From Gadus chalcogrammus (Eukaryota > Chordata > Actinopteri > Gadiformes > Gadidae), in the NCBI RefSeq assembly GCF_026213295.1, contig NC_079418.1:10180752-10244751 (forward strand): a stretch of DNA of 64,000 nucleotides. The letters are read 5' to 3'. How positions within the stretch are numbered: the first letter of the stretch is position 1; every line of letters starts with the position of its first letter. Below, piece after piece: positions 10,354-21,703 of the stretch. Both the position numbers and the translations under genes were made by a program. The notes beneath the pieces are model-generated. The model saw only the letters and a program-made list of their open reading frames with translations, searched no databases and was not told the DNA's origin.

Positions 10354-13300
10354 TCATGTATTTTTCTGGTAAAAATAGAAAATAAAGGGAAAGTTAAAAA
10401 GGCATTTTAGTAAAATAAAGGTAAAGTATTTAAGATTTAGCAGAAAGCTAAAGCAAACATAAAAGTCTTCAATCTTGTTTTGAAGGTGCTCAGAGTTGGG
10501 GCAAGTCTTGAATCCTCGGAGTTTATTCCAGCTATTTGTTGCATAGTAACTAAATCCTGCTTTCCCATGTTTCGTGTTTACTCTGGGGATAATTAACAGA
10601 TTGGTCTCAGAAGATCTTAGTGTTCTAGAAGGCTTATGTAGTGGAAGAATATCAGTTAAGTATTTTGGGCCTAAACCATGTAGGGATTTATAGGTTAGCA
10701 ACATGATTTTAAAATCAATTCTCTGACCTACAGGAAGCCAATGTAACGATTTCAGAATTGGTGTAATATGATTCAAATTTTTGGTCTTTGTTAGAACTCT
10801 AGCAGCAGCATTCTGAACAAGCTGAAGCTTCCTCAGAGTTTGTTTTTGGGAGACCTGTAGGAGACCATTGCAGTAATCAAGCTTACTAGTGATAAAGGCA
10901 TGTACAAGTTTTTGTAAGTCTTCGGTGGACATGAGCCTCTAAGTCTTGCTATATTTTTAAGGTGATAATATGCCGATTTTGTAACTGATTTGATGTGACT
11001 TCGAAATGTAAATCAGAATCCCATGATAACCCCTAGATTTCTGCTTTGTATTGATCGGTTGTCAGGGACAGAGAGTGAAGGGGGGGTGATTGTTGGGTTA
11101 CTTTAAGCCTTTCGTTTTAGCACCAAATACAATTATCTCTGTTTTATCCTCATTTAGCTGAAGGAAATTCGGCACATCCAGTCTTTCACTTGCTCAATGC
11201 ACTGGCACAGCAGATCTATGGGCCGATAGTCATTTGGTGATAGCGATACATAGATTTGCGTTGGCATCAGCATAGCAATGATGGTCAATATTGTTTATAT
11301 TGCATGATTTGCCCGTAGTGGGAGCATGTAGATGTTGAATAAAGAGGGTCCTAAGATCGAACCTTGTGGGACTCCACACATCACGTGGGTTGATTCTGAT
11401 ACAAAGTCGCCGATGGAAACAAAGTAGTTTCCTATTTTGTAGGTAGGATCCTGACCAATTTAAGACTGTGCCTGAAGCCCCACCCAGTTTTTCTATACCT
11501 GTCAAAAGTATTGTATGGTCTACAGTGTATGCAGCACTGAGGTCTAGTAGCATTAGTATTGAGGTTTTGCCAGAGTCTGTGTTAAGACGGATGTCGTTTA
11601 CAACTTTAATGAGGGCGGTCTCAGTGCTGTGCAGGGGTCGAAATCCTGATTGGAAGGTGTCATAACAACCAGTTGATGCCAGGAAGTGATTAAGTTGCTG
11701 GAGGACAACTTTCTCAATGATTTACTTATTAAGGGCAGATTTGATATTGGTCTGTAGTTGTTAATAATAGAGGTATCTAGGCTCCGCTTTTTTAAAAGGG
11801 GTTTAATAACTGCAGTTTTCAGGGCTTTTGGGAAGTTGCCTGACTGGAGAGAGTTGTTAACTATCTGCAATATGTCTATTGCTAGGCAGTCAAAAACATT
11901 CTTAAAGAGGTTGGTAGGTAAAGAATCAAGGCAACAGTTGGATGGCTTTAGTTGTGTAACAGTTTCCACAAGAGTTTTAGAGTCAATAACATTAAAGCAT
12001 GCCATCCCTGCCACGTTACTTTTGCCTGAACAGGGTGGTAGTCCAACATTTTGTTTGAAGTGGAGATATTGATGGCGCGTCTGATGCCTTCAATTTTATC
12101 AGTATAAAAAGCTGCAAACTCATTGCATTTCTGCGTGGAATGGAGATCAGGTGGAATTTTTGTTGGGGGGTTGGTCAGTCTGTCAACAGTTGCAAATAGG
12201 GTTTTTGCATTATTATTATTGGATTTAATGATATTGGAGAAAATGTTTCTCTAGCACTTTTTAAGTCTGAATTGTAGGCACGGAGGCTCTCTTTGTAGAT
12301 ATCATGGTGAATAGGAAGTTTTGTTTTACGCCAGATGCGTTCAACCTTCCTGCATTCTTTTTTCTGTGCTGTTACAGAAGCAGCTTTTCTCCAGGGTGCC
12401 TTTTGCTTTCCAGAAATCGTTTTAACCTTGTAAGGTGCAATGACATCCATGACTTTCAAAATGTTCAAATTAAAGTTTTCTACAAGATCATCAGCAGAAC
12501 ATGGGTTGAGAGGTGGTAGTAAGGAGATGGCCTTTCTAAAAAGTACATACGATTCTTCATTGATATACCGTTTTTTGACAGTATTTGATTTGTCTGTATG
12601 TTGGGAATAAAAGATATATTAAAGAAAACACAAAAGTGGTCAGACAAGGAAGGATCAGTCACAGAGAGATCAGAAACATTGAGGCCCTTTGTGATTACCA
12701 GGTCTAGAGTGTGGCCCTTACAATGAGTAGTCTCTTTCACATGTTGGGACAGTTCAAATGTGTCCAAAATGGTAAAAAGTTTTTTAGCACACTTGTCATT
12801 CAAATCATCAGTATGAAAATTGAAGTCACCAGTTATAACTAGACAGTCAAAGTCTGTGGAGATGCTAGACAATAATTCTGTGAATTCATCGAAAAAATTT
12901 GCAGAGTATGTGGGTGGCCTGTAAATAATTAATAGGAGAACTCTGGGGGAGCATTTCAATACAGCACAAAGGTATTCGAATGATGGAAAATCACCAAATA
13001 ACATCTGTTTCCCCTGAAAATCATTTTTAAATATAACAGCAACTCCTTCACCTCTTTTTCCAGATCTACATGCATCAAAAAAGTTATAGTTGGGAGGAGC
13101 TGTTATCTCTTATTTTGTTCCAGCCATGTTTCAGTTAAAAACATAAAATCCAGTTTAGAGGTAGTAATAAAATCATTAACTAGAAATGATTTGTTATTAA
13201 GAGACCTAACATTAAGTAGACCCATCCTGATGGTGTTGTTGATAGGCTTTAAGGTTGTTTTTGGTTTGGAGGAAATATGTATGAGATTTGTGAGGTTAGC

Positions 13301-13381
13301 AGTGTGTCTAAGTTTCCCTTTGTTTACTCTCTTAGTGGTTACAGCAGGAATGCAAAAGTTGCCATGTTTTGACATAGGCAA
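10354..13381 (-). pseudogene. L2-type LINE ORF2 (endonuclease-reverse transcriptase), broken
   Basis: Successive frames read an APE-type endonuclease (MGLLNVRSLNNKSFLVNDF, LTETWLEQ, then LVITGDFNFHTDD and SLSDHFCVFF), a connector, and a reverse transcriptase (KTAVIKPLLKKRSLD, NNYRPISNLP, then LLDLSAAYTVDHTILL and the active-site block HCYADANANL, where the usual YADD reads YADA). The C-terminal part is well preserved at 10354-10932: ITSKLDYCNGLLQV, NAAARVLTKTKNLNHITPIL and KSLHWLPVGQRIDFKI. Frames change near 13100, 12470, 12100, 11590 and 11200. The altered YADD box and the frameshifts make it inactive. Confidence 0.85.
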
Positions 13382-15170
13382 CCTTGGGTTCAGCAGATTA
13401 TGCGAAACGTCCTTTATACTTTGTTTACGGCTGAACCCTTTTTTGTCTCAGTAATACTCAGGACTACTATCAGTACAGGGTGCGGGGGGCTGGGGCGCCC
13501 TCCGCTTTGGTGTTATCAGCCTGTGGGAATGACCTGGCGATGCTATCATTGACACAGATGCAAGTTTGATGCCTACATATTCCTGTTTCTTAAATTCAGC
13601 TGGAAAATCGCAAAGGGAGGAGACAGTGGAGCTGGAGTTGTTGTGGCTATGGGAGAGATGAGGAGGGGGGTGGCCGTTCTGGCCAAGCCAGCATCGGCGA
13701 TGGGGGAGGGCACGGTGTCCATGGTGTCGGGCAGGCTGTTGTCTCTCTTCAAGGTCTTTGGTCTGTAATGCAGAGGAGGGGGGTGGCCGTTCCTCGTCAA
13801 GCCAGCATCAGCGATTGGGGAAGGCACAGTGTTGATGGCGTCGGGCGGGCTGTTGTCTCTCTTCAAGGTCTGTGGGCTGTCTGCTATCTGTGTGTCAGAT
13901 AGTGGCAGAGTAGATGTGTGGGGGAGGCTGTAGTCTCGCTTCTTCTCAACCTGTGCTCTGATTGTGGCCTGTGCGTCAGACCATGGCAAGATTGTGGCCT
14001 GTGCGTAAAGCGAGAAGAGAAGATTGTCCCTCAACAGTTTTGAGCCTAACCTGTTTGGGTGTAGGCCATCTGCTCTGAAAAGATATTTGCGCCCCCAGAA
14101 TAAGTTGAAATTGTCAATAAAGCCCCTTCCTCTTTCATTGCAGACTCTGGAAAGCCATGTATTTAGTGCAAGTAGACGACTGAATCTGTTTATTCCCTGT
14201 CAACTGCTGGTATGGGTCCACTGATGAATGAGTTGATGTGTATTTTGTCCAGTGTATCCAATAGATCAGTGTAATCCCTCTTCAGAAGTTCTGACTGTTC
14301 TCTTTGAATATCATTAAATCCTGCATGCACAATAATCTGTGAGATTTTGGGGTTTTCCAATATGATTTTGGCTAGTTTATGGTTGATATCACTAACCATT
14401 CCATATGGGAAGTTGCATGTTTTGATCTTCTTACCGGTATATCCTTGATGGTTGAGTCTCCTATAATCAGAGTGTCTGGTTCATCTGCTTCCTCTGAGAT
14501 GGGCCCTTGTTGGACGGTGGCAGACACATGCGCAGCCCGCCTCCATGGCGACTGGTTCATGTTCCGTCTCTGTCCGCACTGTCCGTCCGGACGCATCTCG
14601 GGGCTCAGGGGTGCATGGGTGGCAGGCTCGTTCGTGGACTCTTGAAGTGGCAGGAACCGGTTCTTCAGTGGCAGGGTTAATTTCAGTGACGGGCTAATCC
14701 GGCTGATAACTTTAGCTTTGGGTAGTTTAGCATTTGGCGTTGAGTGATCTTGTTGATTCACTTTGGTATGTTGTTTTGGCTTAGCGCCGACTCTGTGCCA
14801 GTGAAACGCAGCTGGAACTGTCTCTCTCTTGTCCAGCTTCGGGAAGGATACAGTGTAGCTTTGATCATCTTGCTGTATCTGAGTGAGCTCAGCAAACTCA
14901 CCCATCGGCACTGTATCCTGTAGGGGTCCTTTGCATTTTTCTAATGCTGCTAGTCTCGTTTCCATTAAAGCCACCGTCTGTCGCAGTTTGGTGCAGTCTG
15001 TGCATTTCCCAGTCTCCGTGCCTGAGATATCCGAGTACAGAGGCAAGTTGGCGATAGGAAAGTCCAAGGCTTTTTCTGCGGTCTGATCCGGGAGTAAAAA
15101 GTGCCAAAATGTATTGTTGAATCGAGCGATGGAGGACGACGAAAACAAACTATATACTGTTAGGTATTAT
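10365..15170 (-). mobile_element. L2-type LINE, near full length, decayed
   Basis: Two ORFs in LINE order on the minus strand: an ORF1 with an SGNH esterase-like domain (13573-15148), then an ORF2 with endonuclease and reverse transcriptase (10354-13381). The last ~130 bp of the 3' terminus seen in the neighbouring copy at 9822-10262 are missing here. Numerous stops and frameshifts show an old copy. The 5' end is placed just upstream of the ORF1 Met at 15148. Confidence 0.85.
13573..15148 (-). pseudogene. L2-type LINE ORF1 with SGNH esterase-like domain
   Basis: The product starts MFSSSSIARFNNTFWHFLLP, has a CxxC pair (TGKCTDCTKLRQ) and a short heptad-like stretch, then a basic linker. The esterase-like domain begins at DTLIIGDSTIKDI, where GDS carries the nucleophilic Ser. 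It continues in another frame with VSDINHKLAKIILENPKI and IIVHAGFNDIQ, and in a third with DNFNLFWGRKYLF and ADGLHPNRLGSKLL, where the final Asp and His of the triad lie in DGLH. At least two frameshifts (near 14390 and 14195) and several stops break it. Such ORF1 proteins bind RNA in CR1/L2 LINEs. A proline/serine-rich tail follows. Confidence 0.8.
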
Positions 15171-16143
15171 GATCATCAAATAAAATAAGATAAAGTAGAT
15201 CTGAACGATGAATTAAGTAGTTTTTTCCAATGCCTAGCGGAGCTTCGGGAAACATGACCTCTCTCTGCTGCTGCTACACTCTCACATATTAGACTTCTTA
15301 AATGCAGAAATGCTTGCTGGCAGTGTCTATTCAGTTGCAACACTCCAATTCCAAAATTATGTTTTCATGTCGTCAAATGCTCGAAATAAAGTCAGGTTGT
15401 GACTCGACATCTACTTGACTTGTTCGCCTCGACGCAGGTCGAGGAAATGTTTGCTGGTTGGCGTGCCACTGCTAGGATAGGGAAAAACCTACCTTTGCCA
15501 TACGACTACTACATTGTTGTTACAACTGACTAGTTAGCCCCTAACCCCTAAGAAGTTAGAAAGCATTATATTAAGATTTAATTATTAACTATAGTGATAT
15601 GTCAATTAAATATGATTTGTGTTAAAACTCAGTACATTAATGAAGTGAAATAGCACCATAGACCACCATCTAGATTTCTAAATTAACGCATATTACTTTA
15701 ACTTCTGCCACATTGCACTTTCTCTCCCTACAAGCTTTAAACTTGGTGTGACTCATTCCCATAGATAGGGGTACTGATTGATAGAGGTGTTGGTATAGGC
15801 CTACTATGTTATGTTTCCAAGCTGATACTCACTTTGAAAACTGGTTCTCTTTAGGTAGAGATTTTTTTTTTTATGTTCTAGTTGTTTTCTCTTAAACTGT
15901 TCAAAAAATATTAATTCAAAAGCTTTAATTTGATTCCATTTTTATTTATATGGTCCTTGGCATGCAGAGTTGAGCAAGAAAGCTAAAAATTGGCCCGAAA
16001 TTGCTTGTAAGTCACAAGCAAGTCTTTCTCCTATCACAAGGAGTCTATAAAGGATATCAGGCCACAGATAACTAGCATTTAAAACACTAGACAAAAAACC
16101 TATATACTACCATTATTGTAAAATTACAAATAAACACAAAATC
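15171..16143. other. No gene recognised
   Basis: Sequence between two LINE copies. About 15320-15395 is a diverged copy of about 9690-9800. No ORF, hairpin or element end could be supported elsewhere in it. Confidence 0.45.
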
Positions 16144-16690
16144 ATGGACTTCGATAGTTTTCAGCTGTTTTTGGATGTTGGTCTAATCTTTAAGGTTCTG
16201 AACGGTCTAGCCCCTCCACCATTACAGAATTTTATAAAGAAGAAATCCTCTACAATAAATACACGAGCACTAACTAGAGGTGACTGCGAAATACAACGCC
16301 GCAAGACCAAATTTGGTCAAATGGTGGTGTCCATCAGAGGAACACAGTCCTGGAATATATTACCAACACATGTTAGAGACTGTGCCACTTACACCACCTT
16401 TAAAAAAAACTTAAACAGTGGTTAGTAGCAAGCCAGACCTGCTCTCATATGTAACCTTTGGTCATTCTAATTTTTTAACATGGACTCTTGATGTGGGGAC
16501 CTATTTTGTGTGTAAAAGTGTTTTTTTTAATCTATTTTGTATACTGGTATGTTGTTTTTATGTTCTTGACTTGCCTTAGGACAACGGATGAAAATGAGCA
16601 ATTAAGCTAACTCCGGCATATTTATATTGATGCTCTGGCTGACATATTGATTAATGTGCACTGTCCTAATCAAATAAATAAATAATAATA
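16144..16690 (+). mobile_element. LINE 3' end fragment (L2/CR1-like)
   Basis: An open frame of 93 residues (16144-16425) gives LIFKVLNGLAPPPLQNFIKK, RALTRGDCEIQRRKTKFGQ and SWNILPTHVRDCATYTTFK, the usual C-terminal tail after the reverse transcriptase in CR1/L2-type LINEs. It is followed by about 245 bp of 3' untranslated sequence and an (AAATA)n/(ATA)n tail near 16670-16692. Everything upstream is missing, so it is a 5'-truncated insertion. Confidence 0.7.
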
Positions 16691-16894
16691 ATTCCATGTT
16701 CTCCCCTGGGGCCACTGAGAGGGTCAAACTGTGCCTGAATGTGCTCCATCACTGCCTCTTCCAAAGGATAGTCTATATGAGGCACAGTTACCCTCTCTTG
16801 CCAGTCTACTAGCCATGCAACTTCTTCAACAGTTGCAGCAGGGGCAGCAGGAGCTGGAGCGGCAGCAGGAGCTGGAGCGGCAGCACCAGCAGCA

Positions 16895-17168
16895 TGAGGA
16901 GGGGCAAGGCCAGCAGCATGAGGAGGGGCAAGGCCAGCAGCTTGAGGAGGGGCAAGGCCAGCAGCTTGAGGAGGGGCAAGGCCAGCAGCATGAGGAGGGG
17001 CAAGGCCAGCAGCATGAGGAGGGGCAAGGCCAGCAGCATGAGGAGGGGCAAGGCCAGCAGCATGGCCAGCAGCATGAGGAGGGGCAAGGCCAGCAGCATG
17101 AGGAGGGGCAAGGCCAGCAGCATGAGGAGGGGCAAGGCCAGCAGCTTGAGGAGGGGCAAGGCCAGCAG
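16895..17168. repeat. 24-bp coding minisatellite (about 11 units)
   Basis: Tandem copies of GAGGAGGGGCAAGGCCAGCA plus GCAT or GCTT, with one half unit near 17062. On the minus strand, the orientation of the neighbouring integrase-like gene, the unit reads AAGLAPPH. That makes a proline/alanine-rich extension after the transposase C-terminus. The plus-strand reading (EEGQGQQH) is open too, as expected for any array whose unit is a multiple of three. Confidence 0.9.
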
Positions 17169-17169
17169 C

Positions 17170-18080
17170 AGTTCCTCCAAAAATGTACTGGATGGCAGAT
17201 TAACTTCTTCCCTGCTGCTGGAGACACCCTTGAACAAAGATCTGCAATGGACTCATGTGACCTCCGTCCTTAGCCCATGGTGATTCCACTGATTGACAAA
17301 GTCAGCTAAACCTCTGTTCAGCCTTGGAAGATACACATAATGGAGAGCCCAGAGAAGCATATCACTGTCAGGGTTAATTATGCCCTCACCCTCCAAAAAG
17401 GAAAATAGGTTGTGGTACACGTTTGTGAGTCCACGCCAGAGATCCCCCCAGAGCCTCTCTATGCGTTGGTTGTGTACGCTCCTCCCTTGAATGGCGCTGC
17501 CTCGTCTAAAATCTCGGAAGAGGTTCATCATGAGGCACACAGAACTGTTTTCTCCTCTTTTGTCAGTCCTGACCCTGGAGGGCACGCCATAGCGATCCAC
17601 AGCATTGACAAAGCTTTCTAACACTGTGCTGCTGCGGTTGTTGGAGGAGGCACGGAGGAAAACAACCAGGCGACTGTAGCCATCTATCCCTCCATGGATG
17701 ACCATCCTCCACCTACAAAAACATACTTAATATAAATGACAACGCAGCCACTGACATAATATATTGCAAGTGCAAATATCTGATGTAATAACTGAGTTTA
17801 GAAATGGTAAATACCTTATCAACTTGTGGTTGCCATCAATGTGCCACAAAGAGTTAGGACCTTGTACTTGGTAAGTCCGTCTCTCTGGTCTCTGCAGTAA
17901 GGATCTAAGTGCAGCTGCCCCAGGGTTTGTACGCAGCATACTTTCTCGCACGCTTCTTCGTTGCATGCGGCGCCGCTCGTACAGACTCAGGACCCACCAA
18001 GTCATTGCCAGAAACCAGCTCTGTGACTAGGTCATCCAGATCCGATTCGGGCATACTTGAAAATGTCTGGCGCAGGTTTA
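17170..18080 (-). pseudogene. Integrase-like DDE transposase, catalytic exons
   Basis: Exon A (about 18080-17819) ends ...QGPNSLWHIDGNHKLI and has a GT donor; a short intron with AG acceptor at about 17711 leads to RMVIHGGIDGYSRLVVFL. The acidic triad is present: Asp in WHIDGNHK, Asp in SRVRTDKRGEN, Glu in HNQRIERLWGDLW. This integrase-core family is common as a mobile gene in fish. The C-terminus (MSPLQIFVQGCLQQQ) is reached only after a frameshift near 17260, and another lies near 17960. Its N-terminal helix-turn-helix lies at 20463-20683 and at about 18440-18484, split by a hAT insertion. It moves DNA as a transposase; this copy is broken. The superfamily name is uncertain. Confidence 0.75.
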
Positions 18081-18083
18081 ACA

Positions 18084-18284
18084 CTTAAGTCGACAGTAAA
18101 TTCTCCGCACCTCAGGGGTCAAATAGGAAGATGGCAGCCAACAATATGAAAGATCTAAGAAAAAATACCTGTGAAATGCTGATTGATGTACGCCTACACG
18201 AGGCCCGTCCATCAGGAGACGTTGAGTGCAGACAAATGAGAATATTCCTGCAACCCAAGAGGAACGTTCTCCGAGCCATAATTA
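18084..18284. repeat. 201-bp direct repeat, copy 1 (identical to 21503-21703)
   Basis: This block, from CTTAAGTCGACAG to GAGCCATAATTA, is base-for-base identical by eye to 21503-21703, 3419 bp away in the same orientation. Flanking bases differ at both ends. Copy 1 lies within the span of the integrase-like gene. Identity over 201 bp implies a recent duplication or gene conversion. Confidence 0.93.
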
Positions 18285-18439
18285 GAAGGAAAAAAATATG
18301 TTTAGCACATTATCAATCAATATTGATTGTTTTATAGCGTGTATGTCTGTGTGTATATGTATGATACATATACAAATTATAATGCAGTGATGGAAAGCTC
18401 TATCACATAATGACAGAAAATACAAATACAGAAAATTAA

Positions 18440-18484
18440 AAATGATTTAGCCACTTGCCTCAAACGTCGTTGAACAGTACGTAC
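18440..18484 (-). pseudogene. Integrase-like gene: exon piece cut off by hAT insertion
   Basis: On the minus strand this reads ERTVQRRLRQVAK when joined to the VLNVSE end at 20463. That is the second half of the N-terminal helix-turn-helix domain of the integrase-like gene. The hAT element 18493-20454 separates the two halves. Confidence 0.7.
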
Positions 18485-18884
18485 GTTCAGACCGGTGGAG
18501 GCTTCTCCATTGAGGAGAGGGAGGAAGATCCTCCTTAACATTGTTGAGAATAAAAAATGTAGATTGCCCAGACTACTGTTATGAATTAATGCCCTTAAAT
18601 ATGACTACTTTAAAGCCTTTGAATATATAATGTTCGTTTCCCTGGGTAAAGGGACATTAGCACCTCCTATCGCCTTTTGACAATTACTTCAGGGAGGAAG
18701 GTCCTCCCTCAGCCTCCGTTGACTCCCATTCATTTCTCAGAAAGTACTGGCGGCCGGTGAATAACATGGGTTTCAATGGGAAAGAGCTGAGTGGGTGTGC
18801 GTGTGACCTTACAGGCGTCTGATTCGCGCAAAAATCGAGTCGCGCTGCGCTATGAACCAATCAGCAGGATCCCTGGCTGGTGAG

Positions 18885-18992
18885 CAGTGTTGCCAGATTG
18901 GGCAGATTTCCCACCCAATTTGGCTACTTTTAACCGCTTTAGGCAGGGAAAATTATCATTGGGCGGGAAATTTACCCAATCTGGCAACGCTG
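18885..18992. mobile_element. 108-bp MITE-like inverted repeat
   Basis: CAGTGTTGCCAGATTGGG at the left faces its near-complement CCCAATCTGGCAACGCTG at the right (one mismatch in 18), and GATTTCCC/GGGAAATT extend the arms. I see no clear target duplication. It looks like a very short hAT-type MITE. Confidence 0.7.
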
Positions 18993-19038
18993 TCGATAAC
19001 AAACAAACCCGCTCTGCCCGCATTGCCGCTCAGTCTAA

Positions 19039-19481
19039 GGCCCCGTCCACACGAAGCCGACACAGGCGAAACCGTTACGGTTTCGATCTATCCGGTTTCG
19101 CAGTATCTCCGTAAAGACGGAGTCAAGCGAAACCGGGTAGATCTGTAGAAACGCTGTAGTACACATTCCAGGCCCATAAGGGGCGCTGCTTCTGCTACAG
19201 AAATCCTTGTTGTTGTGAGTTCTGAGACTCCGCGGGCTTAACAGTCATTGGCTAGAGGGTCGAGGGGTGGGGCGATGACGTCATGGTTTACGGTTTCAGT
19301 CGGTTTCAGGCGTCCACACGAATCCAAAACGAAACCGGGTAGATTTGAAACCACCTCCGAGGGTGGTTTCAGAAGTTTGCGGTTTCGGTCAGCGGATTCG
19401 CCGGCTTCGTGTGGACGGAAGGACGAACCGTACAAGACCTTTGCGGTTTCGCCATGAAATCGGCTTCGTGTGGACGGGGCC
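19039..19481. mobile_element. 443-bp MITE with TAA target duplication
   Basis: Perfect terminal inverted repeats begin GGCCCCGTCCACACGAAGCC. The flanks carry a 3-bp TAA duplication (19036-19038 and 19482-19484), as made by PIF/Harbinger enzymes. Internal GAAACCG/CGGTTTC motifs recur in both orientations. It is non-coding and nested inside the hAT element 18493-20454. Confidence 0.9.
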
Positions 19482-20462
19482 TAAGAGAAGCAAAGCAGGT
19501 GAAATCATCTGAAGGATAACGAGATTCTAACATTTCCGAAAGTGTACAATGGAAACATTGGAAACAGAGGACATTGTTCATGTTTAATTACACAAAGCAT
19601 TCTATTCATTGAGTTACAGTGCTAAGTTAGCGACCAAAGAAAAAGGTAGACCACTTCGCAAAATCGAGATCACCAAAAGTAATACAACGTCAGTGTTGTG
19701 GGTGCTACATGGTTTGCTAGGTACTCATGGCTTACTGGTAGCATTACTAGCAATCGACTGTATTGCTGGCCCTGTTTGCTAATGAATAATGGCAAATCTC
19801 CAACGTGGGCTGTTCATGGTTTCCCTGATGTGAAAAATCTTTATAGGGCAACCAAACGCCACGACTAGTGTCAAGTTCACGTTGGTGCTGCTATGCGACT
19901 TTCCTTGCTAGGCACCATGCCTATAGATCAGGTTGAATCTAGAATAATGTTCTCGTTCTTTTGCTAGTTTGCTACTCTGACCGTTCTGTTTGATATTGTG
20001 GAAAGGGTGAATGATTCAGAGCATGATGCATTTTAAATGGCATCACTTTTGGTCAGTCTTTTCTTAAAACAATTGTACCTGAAAATAAACATAGCTAAAT
20101 TACAACCAATAACTTCATTCATTGAGGGCAAAAATAGGCCCAGATTTACTTTTACAAATCAAGAGTAGGCCTGATTTGACTAATGGGCTTTGCATCCTTT
20201 CCTTCTGCCCTTGTAGTCCATTTCAAAGACATGCTGCCCACCAGCTCTCAAATTACAGTGATGCCACTGGTGGCTTTGTATCAAATGTATTCACATAACT
20301 ATCCCTCCCTACTATTTTGTAGTTCACCAAAACACCCTGAAACAACTTGAGTCTCACATTCTTATGCCAGCATACACCAACAGTGCAAGCAGGCCAATGG
20401 CAACCAAGCGCGCGGTCCTTCCTCCCTCACTTTAAAAACGACCAGCCGCCACTGGTTCAGAC

Positions 20463-20683
20463 ACATTAAGAACACCAGCCATCTGAGGTACGTTGAAGCC
20501 ACAAGAGCTCAGAAAAAACAGCTGTTGCCGAGTGATGGAAAAACCAGGTGGTCCTCTCCTTCCTCCCCGAACCAACTGGGCGTGATAACCAGAACCAACT
20601 GCAAAAACAGGAAAAGTAGTCATCCCTTTTTGGGAGAATATTTTATATACAGTACGTATATCTCCACGATTCCCTAAGCACAT
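20463..20683 (-). pseudogene. Integrase-like gene: N-terminal helix-turn-helix exon
   Basis: The minus strand reads LVRGGRRGPPGFSITRQQLF, FLSSCGFNVPQMAGVLNVSE and is then cut by the hAT end at 20454/20455. This is the N-terminal helix-turn-helix of the integrase-like transposase whose catalytic part is at 17170-18080: a basic R-G-R-P-like start, then hydrophobic helix, then VPQMAGVLNVS. An AG acceptor may precede it. The domain resumes at 18484. Confidence 0.65.
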
Positions 20684-21210
20684 AGGCCTACAATAATCAA
20701 CCTAGAATCATTGCTCGTTGCTCATCATTGCTCATTGCTTAAAGACATTATGTAATTTGTTACAGGATATTTTTGAGGTCACATTGTGTTTTGGTCTTGG
20801 GTTTACCCATGTGTCATTTAACATATCCTAGGTCATTATCAGGAGGAGCAAAAATAGGTAAACTGTTCACGGTTCATGTGTTACAATCATGTAAGACAAA
20901 TTATATTATAATACCTTGCTCTCCTTGATTACCAGCCATTCTGACTTCTTCTAACAATTCTGTTAGGTCGCTGAGAATTAGGTCAGAATCTTGGACATTT
21001 ATCAAATTTCCCCTTGCCCACTGTAGGCTCCTCTGCATTATCTCCAACCTTGGAAAATAAATCAAAAGTTAGGTTGACCATGACCACCAGCCAGATTATT
21101 TTTGTAGCTTTAAATACAGCCCCTTGGTAAATTTACATTAAAAAGTATTTCTGCTAAATCTAAAAGGTTTAACAACTGCTATCTCTCCTCGACTAAATTT
21201 TTGCATACAG
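20684..21210. other. No gene recognised
   Basis: AT-rich stretch with only short frames. It lies within the expected span of the integrase-like gene and may be intron or 5' exons that I cannot define. Confidence 0.4.
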
Positions 21211-21248
21211 CGCGCAAGATGGATGCCCAAAGGCATCCATCTTGCGCG
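21211..21248. repeat. Hairpin: 17-bp perfect inverted repeat, 4-nt loop
   Basis: CGCGCAAGATGGATGCC (21211-21227) pairs exactly with 21232-21248 around loop CAAA. Confidence 0.92.
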
Positions 21249-21502
21249 GTGGAGAGACGGTGGAGAACCAGCGCCTTCAATATGTAGGCCTACTACAGTG
21301 TTTCTACAGCTCGATGCGTTTTGCAATGAGTCCATATTTAAGGAGATATTACTGAAACGCATCAAAGGAAAACAAAAGGCGGACAGATGTCCCCAAAAGA
21401 GAGCAATGTGGATCGGACAATACCTGGAATACACTGTCTGCAATGACCCCCCCCCCCTAGATAACTACTTCTTACTACGCAGAACGTCATCACTCTAATT
21501 TC

Positions 21503-21703
21503 CTTAAGTCGACAGTAAATTCTCCGCACCTCAGGGGTCAAATAGGAAGATGGCAGCCAACAATATGAAAGATCTAAGAAAAAATACCTGTGAAATGCTG
21601 ATTGATGTACGCCTACACGAGGCCCGTCCATCAGGAGACGTTGAGTGCAGACAAATGAGAATATTCCTGCAACCCAAGAGGAACGTTCTCCGAGCCATAA
21701 TTA
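21503..21703. repeat. 201-bp direct repeat, copy 2
   Basis: Identical by eye to 18084-18284. The segment contains an AG|GTATTTTT donor-like site on the minus strand, so one or both copies may carry an exon-intron border of the integrase-like gene. Confidence 0.93.

Larger units (their letters stand above)
18493..20454. mobile_element. Non-autonomous hAT element (1962 bp) inside integrase-like gene
   Basis: Ends are CGGTGGAGGCTTCTCC and, at the right, the complement of CAGTGGCGGCTGGTCG; they match at 11 of 16 positions. The 8-bp target duplication GTTCAGAC is perfect at 18485-18492 and 20455-20462. It interrupts a helix-turn-helix coding exon. The interior lacks a transposase and carries two smaller MITEs (18885-18992 and 19039-19481). 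Confidence 0.9.

Noticed and set aside
16895..17168. CRISPR-like array
   Set aside because: Contiguous 24-bp units without unique spacers, in a vertebrate genome; it is a minisatellite.
16731..17273. Plus-strand 180-residue Gln/Glu-rich ORF
   Set aside because: It is the complementary reading of an in-frame 24-bp repeat; the neighbouring gene and the transposase C-terminus are on the minus strand.
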